Shown here: piece by piece, positions 52,978 to 62,108 of the stretch
Layout: each line of letters opens with the position of its first letter
Position numbering within the stretch: position 1 is the stretch's first letter
Source of the DNA: Pseudomonas shirazensis
Lineage (GTDB): Bacteria > Pseudomonadota > Gammaproteobacteria > Pseudomonadales > Pseudomonadaceae
DNA: 64,000 nt
NCBI RefSeq assembly: GCF_014268785.2
Contig: NZ_JABWRD020000001.1
Location: 943,001-1,007,000 of the forward strand
Direction: 5' to 3'
Program-made: the position numbers and the translations under genes
Notes under the pieces: generated by a model
Told to the model about the DNA's origin: nothing
Database searches by the model: none
Seen by the model: only the letters and a program-made list of their open reading frames with translations

Positions 52978-54333
52978 ATGAAAACGACAGATGCCTCTGC
53001 TGCAGACAGTCAGATGTCCAGAAAGGCGGTCACCGCCGCCACCATCGGTACCGCGCTGGAGTGGTTCGACTTCACCCTTTACGGCGCGGTAGCTGCAACG
53101 GTCCTGCCCAAGCTGTTCTTCCCGGCCATGGAGCCTACCTCCGGCTTGCTCGCCTCGTTGGCGACCTTTGGCGTCGGGCTGGCGGCGCGGCCACTGGGCG
53201 CGATCACCTGCGGCTATCTGGGTGACAAACTCGGCCGGCGCAACCTGATGCTCGCGACCGTCAGCTTGATGGGCCTGGCCTCGGTGCTGATGGGGCTGCT
53301 ACCGACCTACGCGCAGGTGGGGATCTGGGCGCCGATCATGTTGGTAATCCTGCGCATCATCCAGGGCTTCGCGCTGGGCGGCGAGTCGACTGGCGCGCAG
53401 CTGATGGCTCTGGAACATGCACGCTCGGATCGGCGCGGGTTCTATTCAGGGCTACTCGGCTTGTGCTCGCCACTCAGTCAGATACTTGCCAACGGCGCAT
53501 TGCTTGGCCTGGCCGCGTTGCTCAGTACCGAACAGTTCGAGTCGTTCGGTTGGCGGATACCCTTCCTGATGAGTTTCGTGCTGGTGGTGGTCGCCATCTT
53601 CATCCGGCTCAAGGTCAGTGAAACACCTGCCTTCGTTGCCCTGCAAAAGACCCAAACGCCCCATGCGGGCAGCCCGCTGAAAGATGTCCTGAAGACCCAC
53701 TCACGGACCATTCTGCGCTTGATGCTGTTCTTCTGCTCGCCGGCGGCGTTGTTCTACCTGATCGTCATCTTCAGCCTGAGCTACCTGGTCAAAAACCTCG
53801 GCATGAGCCAGTCCATGGGCTTCATGTCACTGATGGTGGCCAACGTCTGCGCCATCTTCGGTGCGCTGGCCGGCGGCTACCTGAGCGATCGTTGGGGGCG
53901 CAAGAAGGCCTTGGCGTTTGGCTCCTGCATGACCCTGGCGATCCTGATGGTCTACTTCCCGATGCTCAATACCCAGCAACCGGCAATGATCATGGCGGCG
54001 ATGGGGCTGTTCCTCGGTTTCACCCAGTTCCAGAGTGGCATCCAGCCCGTCGCCTTTGCCGAAGCGTTCCCGACCAACGTGCGTTACAGCGGTTCGGCCC
54101 TGGCCTACACGGGTGCCAACCTGCTGATCGGCGGGCCGATGCCTATCCTCGCCGTGTGGCTGATGAGCCAGACCGGCAATTCACCCTGGCTGCTGGTGGC
54201 TATCTGCGCCGCGATCAATCTGGTCTCGCTGGCGATGATTCTGATCGGCCCGGAAACCCGCGGCATCGATCTCGACCAAGCCGACGGCGACGCCACTGTG
54301 CAGGCCGCCGCGTCACCCCAGTACCTCAAATAA
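52978..54333 (+). CDS. MFS metabolite:H+ symporter (MHS family)
   Basis: A 451-residue 12-span carrier: SRKAVTAATIGTALEWFDFTLYGAVAATVLPKLFFP is the MHS signature (ShiA, ProP, KgtP, CitA), followed by GYLGDKLGRRNLMLATV and LGGESTGAQLMALEHA. By context with the AroQ-like gene that follows after 15 bases, quinate, shikimate or a related cyclic acid may be the cargo (inference). I prefer the ATG at 52978 (GAG upstream) to the ATG at 52963, which has no RBS. Confidence 0.9.
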   Translation: MKTTDASAADSQMSRKAVTAATIGTALEWFDFTLYGAVAATVLPKLFFPAMEPTSGLLASLATFGVGLAARPLGAITCGYLGDKLGRRNLMLATVSLMGLASVLMGLLPTYAQVGIWAPIMLVILRIIQGFALGGESTGAQLMALEHARSDRRGFYSGLLGLCSPLSQILANGALLGLAALLSTEQFESFGWRIPFLMSFVLVVVAIFIRLKVSETPAFVALQKTQTPHAGSPLKDVLKTHSRTILRLMLFFCSPAALFYLIVIFSLSYLVKNLGMSQSMGFMSLMVANVCAIFGALAGGYLSDRWGRKKALAFGSCMTLAILMVYFPMLNTQQPAMIMAAMGLFLGFTQFQSGIQPVAFAEAFPTNVRYSGSALAYTGANLLIGGPMPILAVWLMSQTGNSPWLLVAICAAINLVSLAMILIGPETRGIDLDQADGDATVQAAASPQYLK

Positions 54334-54348
54334 ATGCAGAGTCCGACC

Positions 54349-54786
54349 ATGAATCGTTCAGTCTTTATCCTCAACGGCCCCAACCTGAACATGCTGGGCC
54401 GCCGCGAACCCGAAATCTACGGCACGACGACTCTGGCCGAGGTGCAGCACGATTGCGCGCAACTGGCCAACAAACTGGACCTGTCCTGTGAGTTTCGCCA
54501 GACCAATCATGAAGGGATCATGGTTGACTGGTTGCAGGAAGCCTTCGAGCGCGAGGCGGCAGTGATCATCAACCCCGCAGGCTTTTCGTTCCATTCCATC
54601 CCGGTGCTGGATGCGATGAAGTTGATCAAGGCGCCGTTGCTGGAGGTGCATATTTCCAACATCCATGCACGCGATGAACTGCATCGCCATTCGATTACCT
54701 CGACGGTGGCCAATGGCGTGATAGCAGGTCTTGGGGTTGAAGGGTATCAACTGGCGCTGCGAGCGATAGCCCGTCGGCTGGGCTGA
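54349..54786 (+). CDS. Type II 3-dehydroquinate dehydratase-like protein, second AroQ paralogue
   Basis: A 145-residue type II dehydroquinase: ILNGPNLNMLGRREPEIYG with Arg19 and Tyr24, RQTNHEG, IINPAGFSFHS and EVHISNIHARDELHRHS. The usual GYTHTS reads GFSFHS, so the position of the conserved His81 is Phe81 and a His comes one residue later. It may be a divergent lyase rather than the biosynthetic enzyme. ATG 54349 is preferred over ATG 54334, which abuts the symporter stop. A terminator hairpin follows at 54813. Confidence 0.86.
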   Translation: MNRSVFILNGPNLNMLGRREPEIYGTTTLAEVQHDCAQLANKLDLSCEFRQTNHEGIMVDWLQEAFEREAAVIINPAGFSFHSIPVLDAMKLIKAPLLEVHISNIHARDELHRHSITSTVANGVIAGLGVEGYQLALRAIARRLG

Positions 54787-54812
54787 GGTCAAGGTCGGCA
54801 CTTGGCTCTTTA

Positions 54813-54837
54813 GGGACTGCTGCGCAGCCCCAGTTTT
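54813..54837 (+). terminator. Terminator after the second AroQ paralogue
   Basis: GGGACTGC-TGC-GCAGCCCC: an 8-bp stem with one mismatch, followed by AGTTTT, 26 bases after the AroQ stop. The GGGGCTGC/GCAGCCCC form is frequent in P. putida group terminators. Confidence 0.7.
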
Positions 54838-54932
54838 GCCAGCCGACATCAATTCAGAAGAATTAACAATGACCATGAGGCGCTAGCTTAAGGCCAAAGC
54901 ACTTCCCACCCGCACTCACCAAGCAGGGTAGA

Positions 54933-55616
54933 ATGCGGCTCGATATGAGCGCATTGAAGGTAGTGATCTTGCTTAGCGCAGGCCCGGTAAGTCGTCCGTT
55001 GTTCATTGCCTTCGATGGCCCCAAAGGCACGGGTAAAACCACGCTTCTGGAAACCGTGACTCAGGCGTTGCGCGTAGAGGGCAACAAAGTCATCCGCCTG
55101 TGCGAGAAAAAAAGTGATCCGTTTCGCGGCCAGACCATGGCGCTGGTCAACCAGGTGGCGCGAACGCCTTGTGCGGACCTTGAGTTGCAAATCTGCCTAC
55201 GCCTGGCAGACAGCCGCGCCTGGATCTCACAGCACGTCCTGCCCAAGCAGCCCGCCGACAGCATTGTCCTGATCGACCGCTGGTATCCCTCCGATGCTGC
55301 CTTTCGCCGTCTGGTGCCGTTTGCGCAGATCCTTCAGCTGAACCTTGAACGTGACGTGCAGGTGCCTGACCTGCACGTTGGCGTCGTCACCGCCCCGCAC
55401 ATTTCATGGGCCAGAGCAGCGGCACGCTCGCGCGGGCTGAACAGTACCGTAATGCACACGCTGCAAGAGCATGTCGCCTCCAGCGAAGCATTTGAGCAAG
55501 CGATTGCCGAGCACGGCTGGGTGTTGTGCCGTAACGAGGCAACCGTCGAGGAGGCGACGATGCAGGTGGTTGCTGCTATCCGCAGCATCGTGGTTGACGT
55601 CAACGCTAGTAGTTGA
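54933..55616 (+). CDS. P-loop kinase of the thymidylate-kinase type
   Basis: A 227-residue protein with Walker A GPKGTGKT (29-36) in the frame FIAFDGPKGTGKTTLLETV, a DRWYPSDAAF element like the DRY/DRF box of thymidylate kinases, and an IRLCEKKSDPFRG stretch. It looks like a dTMP-kinase-like protein that is not the housekeeping Tmk, which lies in the pabC-tmk-holB region of Pseudomonas. The true substrate is unknown. The last 11 bases overlap the convergent OprD gene. Confidence 0.75.
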   Translation: MRLDMSALKVVILLSAGPVSRPLFIAFDGPKGTGKTTLLETVTQALRVEGNKVIRLCEKKSDPFRGQTMALVNQVARTPCADLELQICLRLADSRAWISQHVLPKQPADSIVLIDRWYPSDAAFRRLVPFAQILQLNLERDVQVPDLHVGVVTAPHISWARAAARSRGLNSTVMHTLQEHVASSEAFEQAIAEHGWVLCRNEATVEEATMQVVAAIRSIVVDVNASS

Positions 55617-56868
55617 ATGTATAACGCACGATGAAGCGGTTTTCGTTGGCACTGTCGGCGTAGGTGGAGCGGTTGGTGGAGTCGCGCCATTGCAGCGAAA
55701 CGCCTTTGATCGGGCCGCTCTGTACCACGTAGGTGAGGTCGGTCATGCGCTCCCACTCCTTGCCGTCAGCGCCTTCAGCGCGCAGTGCGGCAGCCTGACG
55801 CGTGGTGAGCAACGTGGGGTCTACCTCTTCGCCTTTGGCGTATTTCAGGCCAAGTGTCAGGCCGGGGATGCCCAGGGCCACGAAGTTGTAGTCATAGCGG
55901 GCGAACCAGACTTGCTCTTGCGCCGCCGTGAACGTGCTGACCAGCGACTCGGCAAACAGATAGGTGTCGGCGCCATTGACCATCGCAAAGGACGTGTCCC
56001 CCCAGGCTCGCTGAAAACCGCCGCCCAAGGTGTGGCCGCCGAGACTGTAGGCGAAATAGCTGCTGAGCGTGCGGTTGTCGACATTGCCCAAGGCCTGATC
56101 ACCGCTGTCTTTGGCAGCGAAATAGCGGATGTCGCTGATGAGCGCGCCGCTCGACAGCGGCTGGTTGAGCTTCAAGCCAAAGTACTGGCTCCGATACAGG
56201 TCTTCCAGCTCGGCGACATGGTAACTGAGGGTCAGGCTTGGCAAGACCTTGTAGTCCAGTGCGAGGTAGTTGAAGTGATCGGCCATGACCGGTCGGTAAC
56301 CGAACGCGCTGAGCGATTCGAAATCGGTGGAGTTGCGTTGCTTGACTGCGTTGATGCGGTAGGCAGACACGGTTACCGGCTCAAGGTCGGTGGAAACCAG
56401 CGAGCCACCCCTGAACACTTGTGGCAGCAGCCGGCTGTTGTTGCTCCACAACAAAGGCATCAGTGGGCTGATGCCGCCGACGCGCAGCTCTGTTTTGGCC
56501 AGCCGCGCTTTGGCAGTGAGGGTGATCTTGCCGTATTCGTCCTGCACGTTGCGTTGCGAGTCAAAAGCGAGGATCCCCGAACCGGTGCGATCCGGGCTCG
56601 AGTCCAGCTTGACCCCAAGCAAACCCAGAGCGTCCATCCCGAAGCCTACTGTTCCCTGGGTGAAGCCCGATTGCAGACTGAGGATAAAGCCTTGCCCCCA
56701 CTCATCTCGCTTGGACTGAGCCGCGCCGTCATTGCGAAAGTCGCGATTGTAGTAAAAGTTACGTAGCTCCAGACTGCCCTTGCCATCCTTGAAGAAGTCG
56801 GCTGAGGCAAATGGGGTTGGCAGTGAAACCGCCAGGGCTATGCTTAGTTGGGTTGTGGCTTTGAGCAT
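55606..56868 (-). CDS. OprD family outer-membrane porin
   Basis: A 420-residue porin with signal peptide (MLKATTQLSIALAVSLPTPFASA) and OprD marks: FFKDGKGSLELRNFYYNRDF at the mature N-terminus, GQGFILSLQSGFTQGTVGFGMDALG, and a terminal aromatic NRFIVRYTFNY. OprD channels (OpdK, BenF, PhaK and others) admit single carboxylates such as benzoates or amino acids. The ATG at 56868 has AAAGGTG upstream; a GTG at 56877 is in frame. It is 102 bp downstream of the acyl-CoA ligase gene on the same strand and probably feeds that pathway. Confidence 0.94.
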   Translation of the reverse strand: MLKATTQLSIALAVSLPTPFASADFFKDGKGSLELRNFYYNRDFRNDGAAQSKRDEWGQGFILSLQSGFTQGTVGFGMDALGLLGVKLDSSPDRTGSGILAFDSQRNVQDEYGKITLTAKARLAKTELRVGGISPLMPLLWSNNSRLLPQVFRGGSLVSTDLEPVTVSAYRINAVKQRNSTDFESLSAFGYRPVMADHFNYLALDYKVLPSLTLSYHVAELEDLYRSQYFGLKLNQPLSSGALISDIRYFAAKDSGDQALGNVDNRTLSSYFAYSLGGHTLGGGFQRAWGDTSFAMVNGADTYLFAESLVSTFTAAQEQVWFARYDYNFVALGIPGLTLGLKYAKGEEVDPTLLTTRQAAALRAEGADGKEWERMTDLTYVVQSGPIKGVSLQWRDSTNRSTYADSANENRFIVRYTFNY

Positions 56869-56970
56869 GACAGGCACCTTTGTTTTTATTGTGTGCGTGG
56901 CAACGTGCCGCCCGGGGAGGGCGGCAATGAATTGAACGTGTGTATGACGCTGGGGGTGTCGCGCAGTTGA

Positions 56971-58623
56971 TCAGCAGCTGGAGGCAAGCCGCACAATGGC
57001 TTCGCGGCTACCGGCACGTTCGCGCAGGACGAACTTCTGAATTTTGCCGGTGGCGGTTTTTGGCAGTTCTTCGAAGATGATGCGCCGCGGGCATTTGTAC
57101 CTGGCCAGTCGCGTCATGCAGTACGCTATGAGCGCTTCTTCAGTGGGCGCGGCCGTGCCAGGTTTCAGCTCAATGAACGCGCAGGGCACTTCGCCCCATT
57201 TATCATCCGCTTGCGCGACAACAGCTGCATGCAGGACGGCTGGATGGCTATGCAGTGCTTCCTCGATCTCGATAGACGAGATGTTCTCGCCACCCGAAAT
57301 GATCACATCCTTGCAGCGGTCGGTGATCTGGATGTAGCCATTTTCATGCATCACCGCCACGTCTCCGGTGTGGAACCAGCCGCTAGCAAACGCTTTTTGG
57401 GTAGCGGCCGGGTTCTTGAAGTAGCCCATCATGTTGGTATTGCCGCGCAGCAGCAGTTCGCCGCTGGTCAATCCATCACGCGGTACCGGCTGGAGGGTTT
57501 CCGGGTCTGCCACCATAAGGTCCTCGAACGCAGCCGCCCGTGCGCCCTGACGCACCCTCAGTGCAGATTGTTCGTTGTCTGGCAGACCGTTCCACTGTTC
57601 CTGCCAGACGCAGCTGAGCGGCGTGCCGCAGACTTCGGTGATGCCATAGACATGATCCACCTCAAAGCCGAGTGCCGTTACTGCTTTGAGCACAGCGGCC
57701 GGCGGTGGCGAACCTGCTGTGAGTACCCGCACAGGCTTGTCCAACGGCGGCCGGTGGGTGGCGCTGGCGATCATCGCCAGCACGATCGGCGCCGCACAGA
57801 AGTGGTCAATGGCGTGATTATCGACAGCGTCAAAGACAGTCTCTGCCGAGACTTTGCGCAGGCACACGTGAGTCCCCGCAGCAGCGGTGATGGCCCAGGT
57901 GAAACACCAGCCATTGGCATGGAACATTGGCAGTGTCCACAGATAGCGAGGCGCACGCGGGAGCGGCCAGTTGGTCATCTGCAGCAGGCTCATCAGGTAG
58001 GTGCTGCGGTGACTGATCACCACGCCCTTGGGATCTCCGGTGGTTCCCGAAGTGTAATTTAGCGCAATCGGTTGCCACTCATCTTCGGGCCAGACCCCAG
58101 CGAAGTCAGGCTCGCCCTGGGCCATCAACGTCTCGTAATCACAGCAGCCGATCGCCGGCCCGAGCGCGGCCTGGTGATCATTGATGTCGATCACCAGCGG
58201 GCGCTGTTCGAGCAGCTCCAGCGCGGCAGCAGCAAGCTGCGCATATTCGCGATCAACCAGCACCAGCTTGCAGTCGCCATGCCTGAGGATGAACGCAATG
58301 CCCTCGGCGTCCAGGCGATAATTGATGCTGTTCAATACCGCGCCAGCCAGTGGCACAGCGAAGTGGGCTTCGAGCATCGCCGGGGTATTGGGCGAGATGA
58401 TCGAGACCGTATCGCCACGGCCCAGCCCGCGCTGCGACAGCGCACTGGCAAGTCGATAGCAGCGGTCTCGGGTCTCCTGCCAGGAGCGCTGCAGGTCGCC
58501 GTGGACGACAGCCACGCGCTGCGGATGAACCAGCGCAGCACGATCGAGGAACCCTAGCGGGGTAAGTGGCAAATGGTTTGCGGGCGTGCGCTCCAGGCCG
58601 CTTTCATAGGCGTCAGAAGTCAT
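56971..58623 (-). CDS. Acyl-CoA synthetase (AMP-forming)
   Basis: A 550-residue ANL-superfamily ligase: A3 motif YTSGTTGDPKGVVISHR, MFHANGWCFTW, GITEVCGTPLS, TGDVAVMHENGYIQITDRCKDVIISGGENISSIEIE and C-terminal PKTATGKIQKFVLR with the catalytic Lys. The layout is close to DmdB-type and medium/long-chain acyl-CoA ligases. It activates a carboxylic acid to a CoA ester; the chain type is not readable. It overlaps the nitroreductase gene by 4 bases (ATGA) and follows it on the same transcript. Confidence 0.93.
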   Translation of the reverse strand: MTSDAYESGLERTPANHLPLTPLGFLDRAALVHPQRVAVVHGDLQRSWQETRDRCYRLASALSQRGLGRGDTVSIISPNTPAMLEAHFAVPLAGAVLNSINYRLDAEGIAFILRHGDCKLVLVDREYAQLAAAALELLEQRPLVIDINDHQAALGPAIGCCDYETLMAQGEPDFAGVWPEDEWQPIALNYTSGTTGDPKGVVISHRSTYLMSLLQMTNWPLPRAPRYLWTLPMFHANGWCFTWAITAAAGTHVCLRKVSAETVFDAVDNHAIDHFCAAPIVLAMIASATHRPPLDKPVRVLTAGSPPPAAVLKAVTALGFEVDHVYGITEVCGTPLSCVWQEQWNGLPDNEQSALRVRQGARAAAFEDLMVADPETLQPVPRDGLTSGELLLRGNTNMMGYFKNPAATQKAFASGWFHTGDVAVMHENGYIQITDRCKDVIISGGENISSIEIEEALHSHPAVLHAAVVAQADDKWGEVPCAFIELKPGTAAPTEEALIAYCMTRLARYKCPRRIIFEELPKTATGKIQKFVLRERAGSREAIVRLASSC

Positions 58624-59366
58624 CGGCTTGTCTCCTTGTTGTTGTTATGAAACGTGGTGAAGGCGCTAACCGGTTCGCGGTCGGTGACCAGACTGTTTTC
58701 GACGCAGCTTTCATCGGCATAGCCGAGGCTCATGCCACACACCAGCATTTGCTCTGCGGGGATACCGAGCACTTCTGCAATGACCTCGTGGTACTTGAGG
58801 AACGCTGCTTGGGGGCAGGTATCCAGGCCGCGGCCGCGGGCTGCGATCATCACGCTCTGCAGGAACATGCCGTAATCAAGCAGGCTGCCCTCCTGCAGCA
58901 CCCGGTCAATGGTGAACAGCAAACCCACCGGCGCATCGAAGAAGCGATAATTGCGGCCGTGCTGCTGATGCATGCGTTGTTTCTCGCCTTTGCTGATGCC
59001 CAGCAGGCCGTAGAGCTCCCAGCCCACTTGCCGGCGGCGATCGATGTAGGGCGTTGTCCACTCACGGGGGTAGTATTCGTAGCTGTCCTGCAAGCTCGCG
59101 CTGATTGCCGGATCGTCATCGATCGCCGCGATAGCCTGGGAAAGGCGCTGCTTGATTTCCCCGGTCACCACATGTACCCGCCACGGCTGCATGTTCACGC
59201 CGGTGGCACAGAAGCGGGCGACATTGAGGATTGCCTCGACATCTCCCTGGGCGACCTCGTCAGGCAGAAACGCGCGGATGCTTCGCCTCGAGGTGATCGC
59301 CCAGTCGACCGTGTTGCTGAGGATTTCTGATGCAAGCATGGGCAGCGACAAGCGATTCGTGTTCAT
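58620..59366 (-). CDS. Nitroreductase family flavoprotein
   Basis: A 248-residue FMN-dependent nitroreductase-fold protein: SRRSIRAFLPDEVAQGDVEAILNVARFCATGVNMQPWRVHVV, with RRSIR and NMQPW binding FMN, DYGMFLQSVMIAARGRGLDTCPQAAF and MLVCGMSLGYAD. Relatives reduce nitroaromatics (PnbA, NfnB), quinones or enones. Between an aromatic-acid carrier and an acyl-CoA ligase, it may reduce a nitro-aromatic or an unsaturated acid; neither can be fixed from sequence. Confidence 0.9.
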   Translation of the reverse strand: MNTNRLSLPMLASEILSNTVDWAITSRRSIRAFLPDEVAQGDVEAILNVARFCATGVNMQPWRVHVVTGEIKQRLSQAIAAIDDDPAISASLQDSYEYYPREWTTPYIDRRRQVGWELYGLLGISKGEKQRMHQQHGRNYRFFDAPVGLLFTIDRVLQEGSLLDYGMFLQSVMIAARGRGLDTCPQAAFLKYHEVIAEVLGIPAEQMLVCGMSLGYADESCVENSLVTDREPVSAFTTFHNNNKETSR

Positions 59367-59409
59367 TGTGTACAGGCTCTTGAAAGGCTATCGGGTGGCT
59401 CTTGCAGCT

Positions 59410-60756
59410 TCATTCGGCGGAAAGTGCAGGCGCTTTCTTTGCGTGCGTGGAGTCGGCGTGAGACTGGTTGATCAAGGTCACCGCCAACGCACCCAACAGC
59501 CCGGCCAGGCTGATAGCCATGAAGTTGTGTTCAAGTGGCAAGCTCAGCGACACCAGCCAGCCAATCAGGACTGGCGCAACGATCGCACCGATGCGGCCCA
59601 CGCCTGATGCAAAGCCGACCCCAGCCGAGCGGATGGTCGATGGATAGAAGTCACCGGCATAGGCATAGGCCAGCAACTGGGTACCCAGCGTCGAGGCGCC
59701 AACGATGAAGACCACGGCGTAGAGGAGGGAAACCGAGCGGGTGAAGCCCATCAGTGTCAGGGCGATGGCGCCGACAATGTAGAAGCTGACCAGCACATAC
59801 TTGATGTTGAACTTGTCGCTGAGCCAGCCGCCGCCCAGCGCCCCGGCGATGGCACCGACGTTGAACACGATGACGAAATTGAGCGCCGAGCCCAGGCTGA
59901 AGCCAGCCATGGCCATCAGCTTGGTCAACCAGGAGTTGAGCGCGTAGACCATGAACAAGCCGGTCATGAACGCTGCCCAGATCATCACTGTGCTGAAGCC
60001 ACGCCCGTCCTTGAACAGGTTGCGCACCGGAGCGTCCTGTTTGCCCAGCACCGCCGGATTGCCGGTCATCTGCGTCTGGTTGGTGATCTGCAAGCCTGGA
60101 TCGATGCGCAGCGCAATCTCGCGCAGTTGATCCTGGCGACCTTCTTTGAGCATGTAACCGATGGAGTCCGGCATGGTCTTGAGGATGAACGGGATCAACA
60201 GGACCGGCAGTGCGGCGACGTAGAATACCCACTGCCAGCCGTGGCTCTCGATCAGTTGCTTGGAGGTGACCGCAACCAGGATGCCGCCCACCGAGTACCC
60301 TGCGAACACCAGCGTGACCAGGCGAGTACGCAGCTTCAGAGGGGCGAATTCGCCCATTTGTGCGGTGCAGACTGGTAGCACCCCACCGATCCCCAGGCCA
60401 GCGATGAAGCGCATGATGCTGAAACTGACCGGGTCGCTGGTGAAGCCCGCACCGGCGGTGAACAGGCTGAACAACGCGACACAGATCGCGATCATTTTCG
60501 GACGGCCGATGCGATCGGCCAGGGTGCCGAGGAAGATCGCCCCGAGCATGGTGCCGAACAGCGCGGAGCCGGCCATGACGCCGGCACTGGTGGGGTCGAT
60601 CTGCATGTCCTGCATGATCGCTGGCAGCGCGGCGCCGACGATGGCGAGGTCGTAGCCATCGATTATCAGAATCAGTACGCACCAAAACAGTATCAGCCGG
60701 TGAAACCGATTGAATTTCGAAGCGCTGGCCAGCGCATACATGTTAACTGTCTGCAT
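59410..60756 (-). CDS. MFS aromatic acid:H+ symporter (AAHS family)
   Basis: A 448-residue 12-span carrier with the AAHS marks DGYDLAIVGAALPAIMQDMQ (the DGYD motif essential in PcaK/BenK), GALFGTMLGAIFLGTLADRIGRPK and GGVLPVCTAQMGEFAPLKLR. The family takes up benzoate, hydroxybenzoates and related acids. The start at 60756 follows a strong GGAAGGAGAC RBS; the frame is open another 14 codons upstream. It heads the transcript carrier-nitroreductase-ligase-porin. Confidence 0.93.
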   Translation of the reverse strand: MQTVNMYALASASKFNRFHRLILFWCVLILIIDGYDLAIVGAALPAIMQDMQIDPTSAGVMAGSALFGTMLGAIFLGTLADRIGRPKMIAICVALFSLFTAGAGFTSDPVSFSIMRFIAGLGIGGVLPVCTAQMGEFAPLKLRTRLVTLVFAGYSVGGILVAVTSKQLIESHGWQWVFYVAALPVLLIPFILKTMPDSIGYMLKEGRQDQLREIALRIDPGLQITNQTQMTGNPAVLGKQDAPVRNLFKDGRGFSTVMIWAAFMTGLFMVYALNSWLTKLMAMAGFSLGSALNFVIVFNVGAIAGALGGGWLSDKFNIKYVLVSFYIVGAIALTLMGFTRSVSLLYAVVFIVGASTLGTQLLAYAYAGDFYPSTIRSAGVGFASGVGRIGAIVAPVLIGWLVSLSLPLEHNFMAISLAGLLGALAVTLINQSHADSTHAKKAPALSAE

Positions 60757-61082
60757 TTGTGTCTCCTTCCATCTTGTTTTTGTATGTGAAGTGCACATCG
60801 TTCAGGGCGACAGCGGCGCTGGTCACTGCGCGCCAGCGGGCACCGGGCCGGCATTGGCTGCGCCGTCCAGCACGGTCTGCCTGAGTCGCTATCGTAGGTG
60901 CACCTGTGATGCTGGCCCATGCCCGCAGACGTCGTTGTGAGTGACCGTTCTGGGCAGTCTTCAGCGAGGGTTCAGAGGATTTTGCAGGCCGGCTTTTGGC
61001 AAGGGCGCCCTCAGGCGCCGCGCCTCAGCGCAGAGGTCGGTGTGGGCAGGCTGTGGCAGGGGAGGTAGCTGAGCCGTGCGGT
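60757..61082. promoter_or_regulatory. Control region of the carrier-nitroreductase-ligase-porin transcript
   Basis: This 326-base gap separates the AraC-type regulator from the first gene of the transcript, both on the minus strand. It contains a perfect palindrome AGGTGCACCT (60896-60905) about 140 bp upstream of the start and, just after the regulator stop, a weak hairpin GGCGCC/GGCGCC (61004-61019). No gene is visible. Confidence 0.5.
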
Positions 61083-62108
61083 TCAGCCGTCGGCAGGTTC
61101 CAGGCTGGAACGGCGATAGGCGCCAGGGCTGACCCCTGTCCATTTCTTGAAGGCCCGGTGAAATGCACTGGTTTCCTGAAAGCCCGTCTGCGCCGCAACT
61201 TCGCTCACCGTCAGGTCGGCCCGGCTGAGCAGGTCGATCGCCATGTCGCGGCGCAGGTTGTCTTTCAAGCGTTGGTAGCTGAGCCCTTCGGCCTGCATAC
61301 GGCGCTGGAAGGTCGAGGAGGACATGCCCAGCAACTGCGCGAGGCTGTCGAGTTCCGGCCAATCTTCAGGGCTGAGTGTTCTCAGCCGTTGGCGAATCCT
61401 GCTGCTGAGACTTGCCTCGTTACGATACTGGACCAGCAGGCTGCCAGGCGAATCTTTCATGAACGCAGCGAGCGCCGCGGGCGTCTGCACGACCTTGAGT
61501 GCAAGATAACTGCGCTTTATGCGCACCGATGAAACAGGCGCAGTGAACTCGATGTTCTCGCAGAAACGGATGCGATAGTCGCTGCTGTCGGCCGGCTTTG
61601 CCGGGCGCAGGGTCAAGGCCTTGATCGGGATGCGCCGGTTGCCCAGCCAGCACAGCAGCCCGTGCACCAGGATCAGCCAGGTGCCGTAGCAGAACAACCG
61701 ACGTTCTACGCCATGGTCATGCATGATGATCACGGCGTTGTCGTCCTCGTAGACCAGTTCACCGTAGATGTCATTGAGGACTACGCGTAGAAACGCCAGG
61801 ATTCGGCGCAGGGCTTGCTCGAGTGTTTCACAGCCAAGCGTGGCCTGGCACATCAGCTTGAAACCACCTCGACGCAGTGGATGACTGTCGATCGCGAAGA
61901 ACTCGTCATCCAGCAGGTCAGCCAGCTCGATCCACAATCTGGAAAAGCTCGCGGCAGTCACACGCGCCTGCGGCGCAGTCAGCAACTCGCGATCAATGCG
62001 CGCCTTGAGCAAAACAGGCGAGACGTCGATACCGCGCTGGATCGCGCCATATAACGCCTCGTTGACCAGGCTTATCGACGTGGTCCCTTTGTCAGGGTTG
62101 AGCACCAT
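61083..62108 (-). CDS. AraC family regulator with N-terminal arabinose-binding-like domain (OruR/PA-type)
   Basis: A 341-residue AraC-type protein: N-terminal DUF/Arabinose_bd domain (about 20-210, NEALYGAIQRGIDVSPVLLKARID) and C-terminal double helix-turn-helix (about 240-335: LAQLLGMSSSTFQRRMQAEGLSYQRLKDNLRRDMAIDLLSRADLTVSEVAAQTGFQETSAFHRAFKKWTGVSPGAYR). The group includes OruR and ArgR-like activators of catabolic operons. ATG 62108 has GGAGAACCA upstream. It is 326 bp upstream of, and in line with, the aromatic-type operon, which it probably activates. Confidence 0.93.
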   Translation of the reverse strand: MVLNPDKGTTSISLVNEALYGAIQRGIDVSPVLLKARIDRELLTAPQARVTAASFSRLWIELADLLDDEFFAIDSHPLRRGGFKLMCQATLGCETLEQALRRILAFLRVVLNDIYGELVYEDDNAVIIMHDHGVERRLFCYGTWLILVHGLLCWLGNRRIPIKALTLRPAKPADSSDYRIRFCENIEFTAPVSSVRIKRSYLALKVVQTPAALAAFMKDSPGSLLVQYRNEASLSSRIRQRLRTLSPEDWPELDSLAQLLGMSSSTFQRRMQAEGLSYQRLKDNLRRDMAIDLLSRADLTVSEVAAQTGFQETSAFHRAFKKWTGVSPGAYRRSSLEPADG

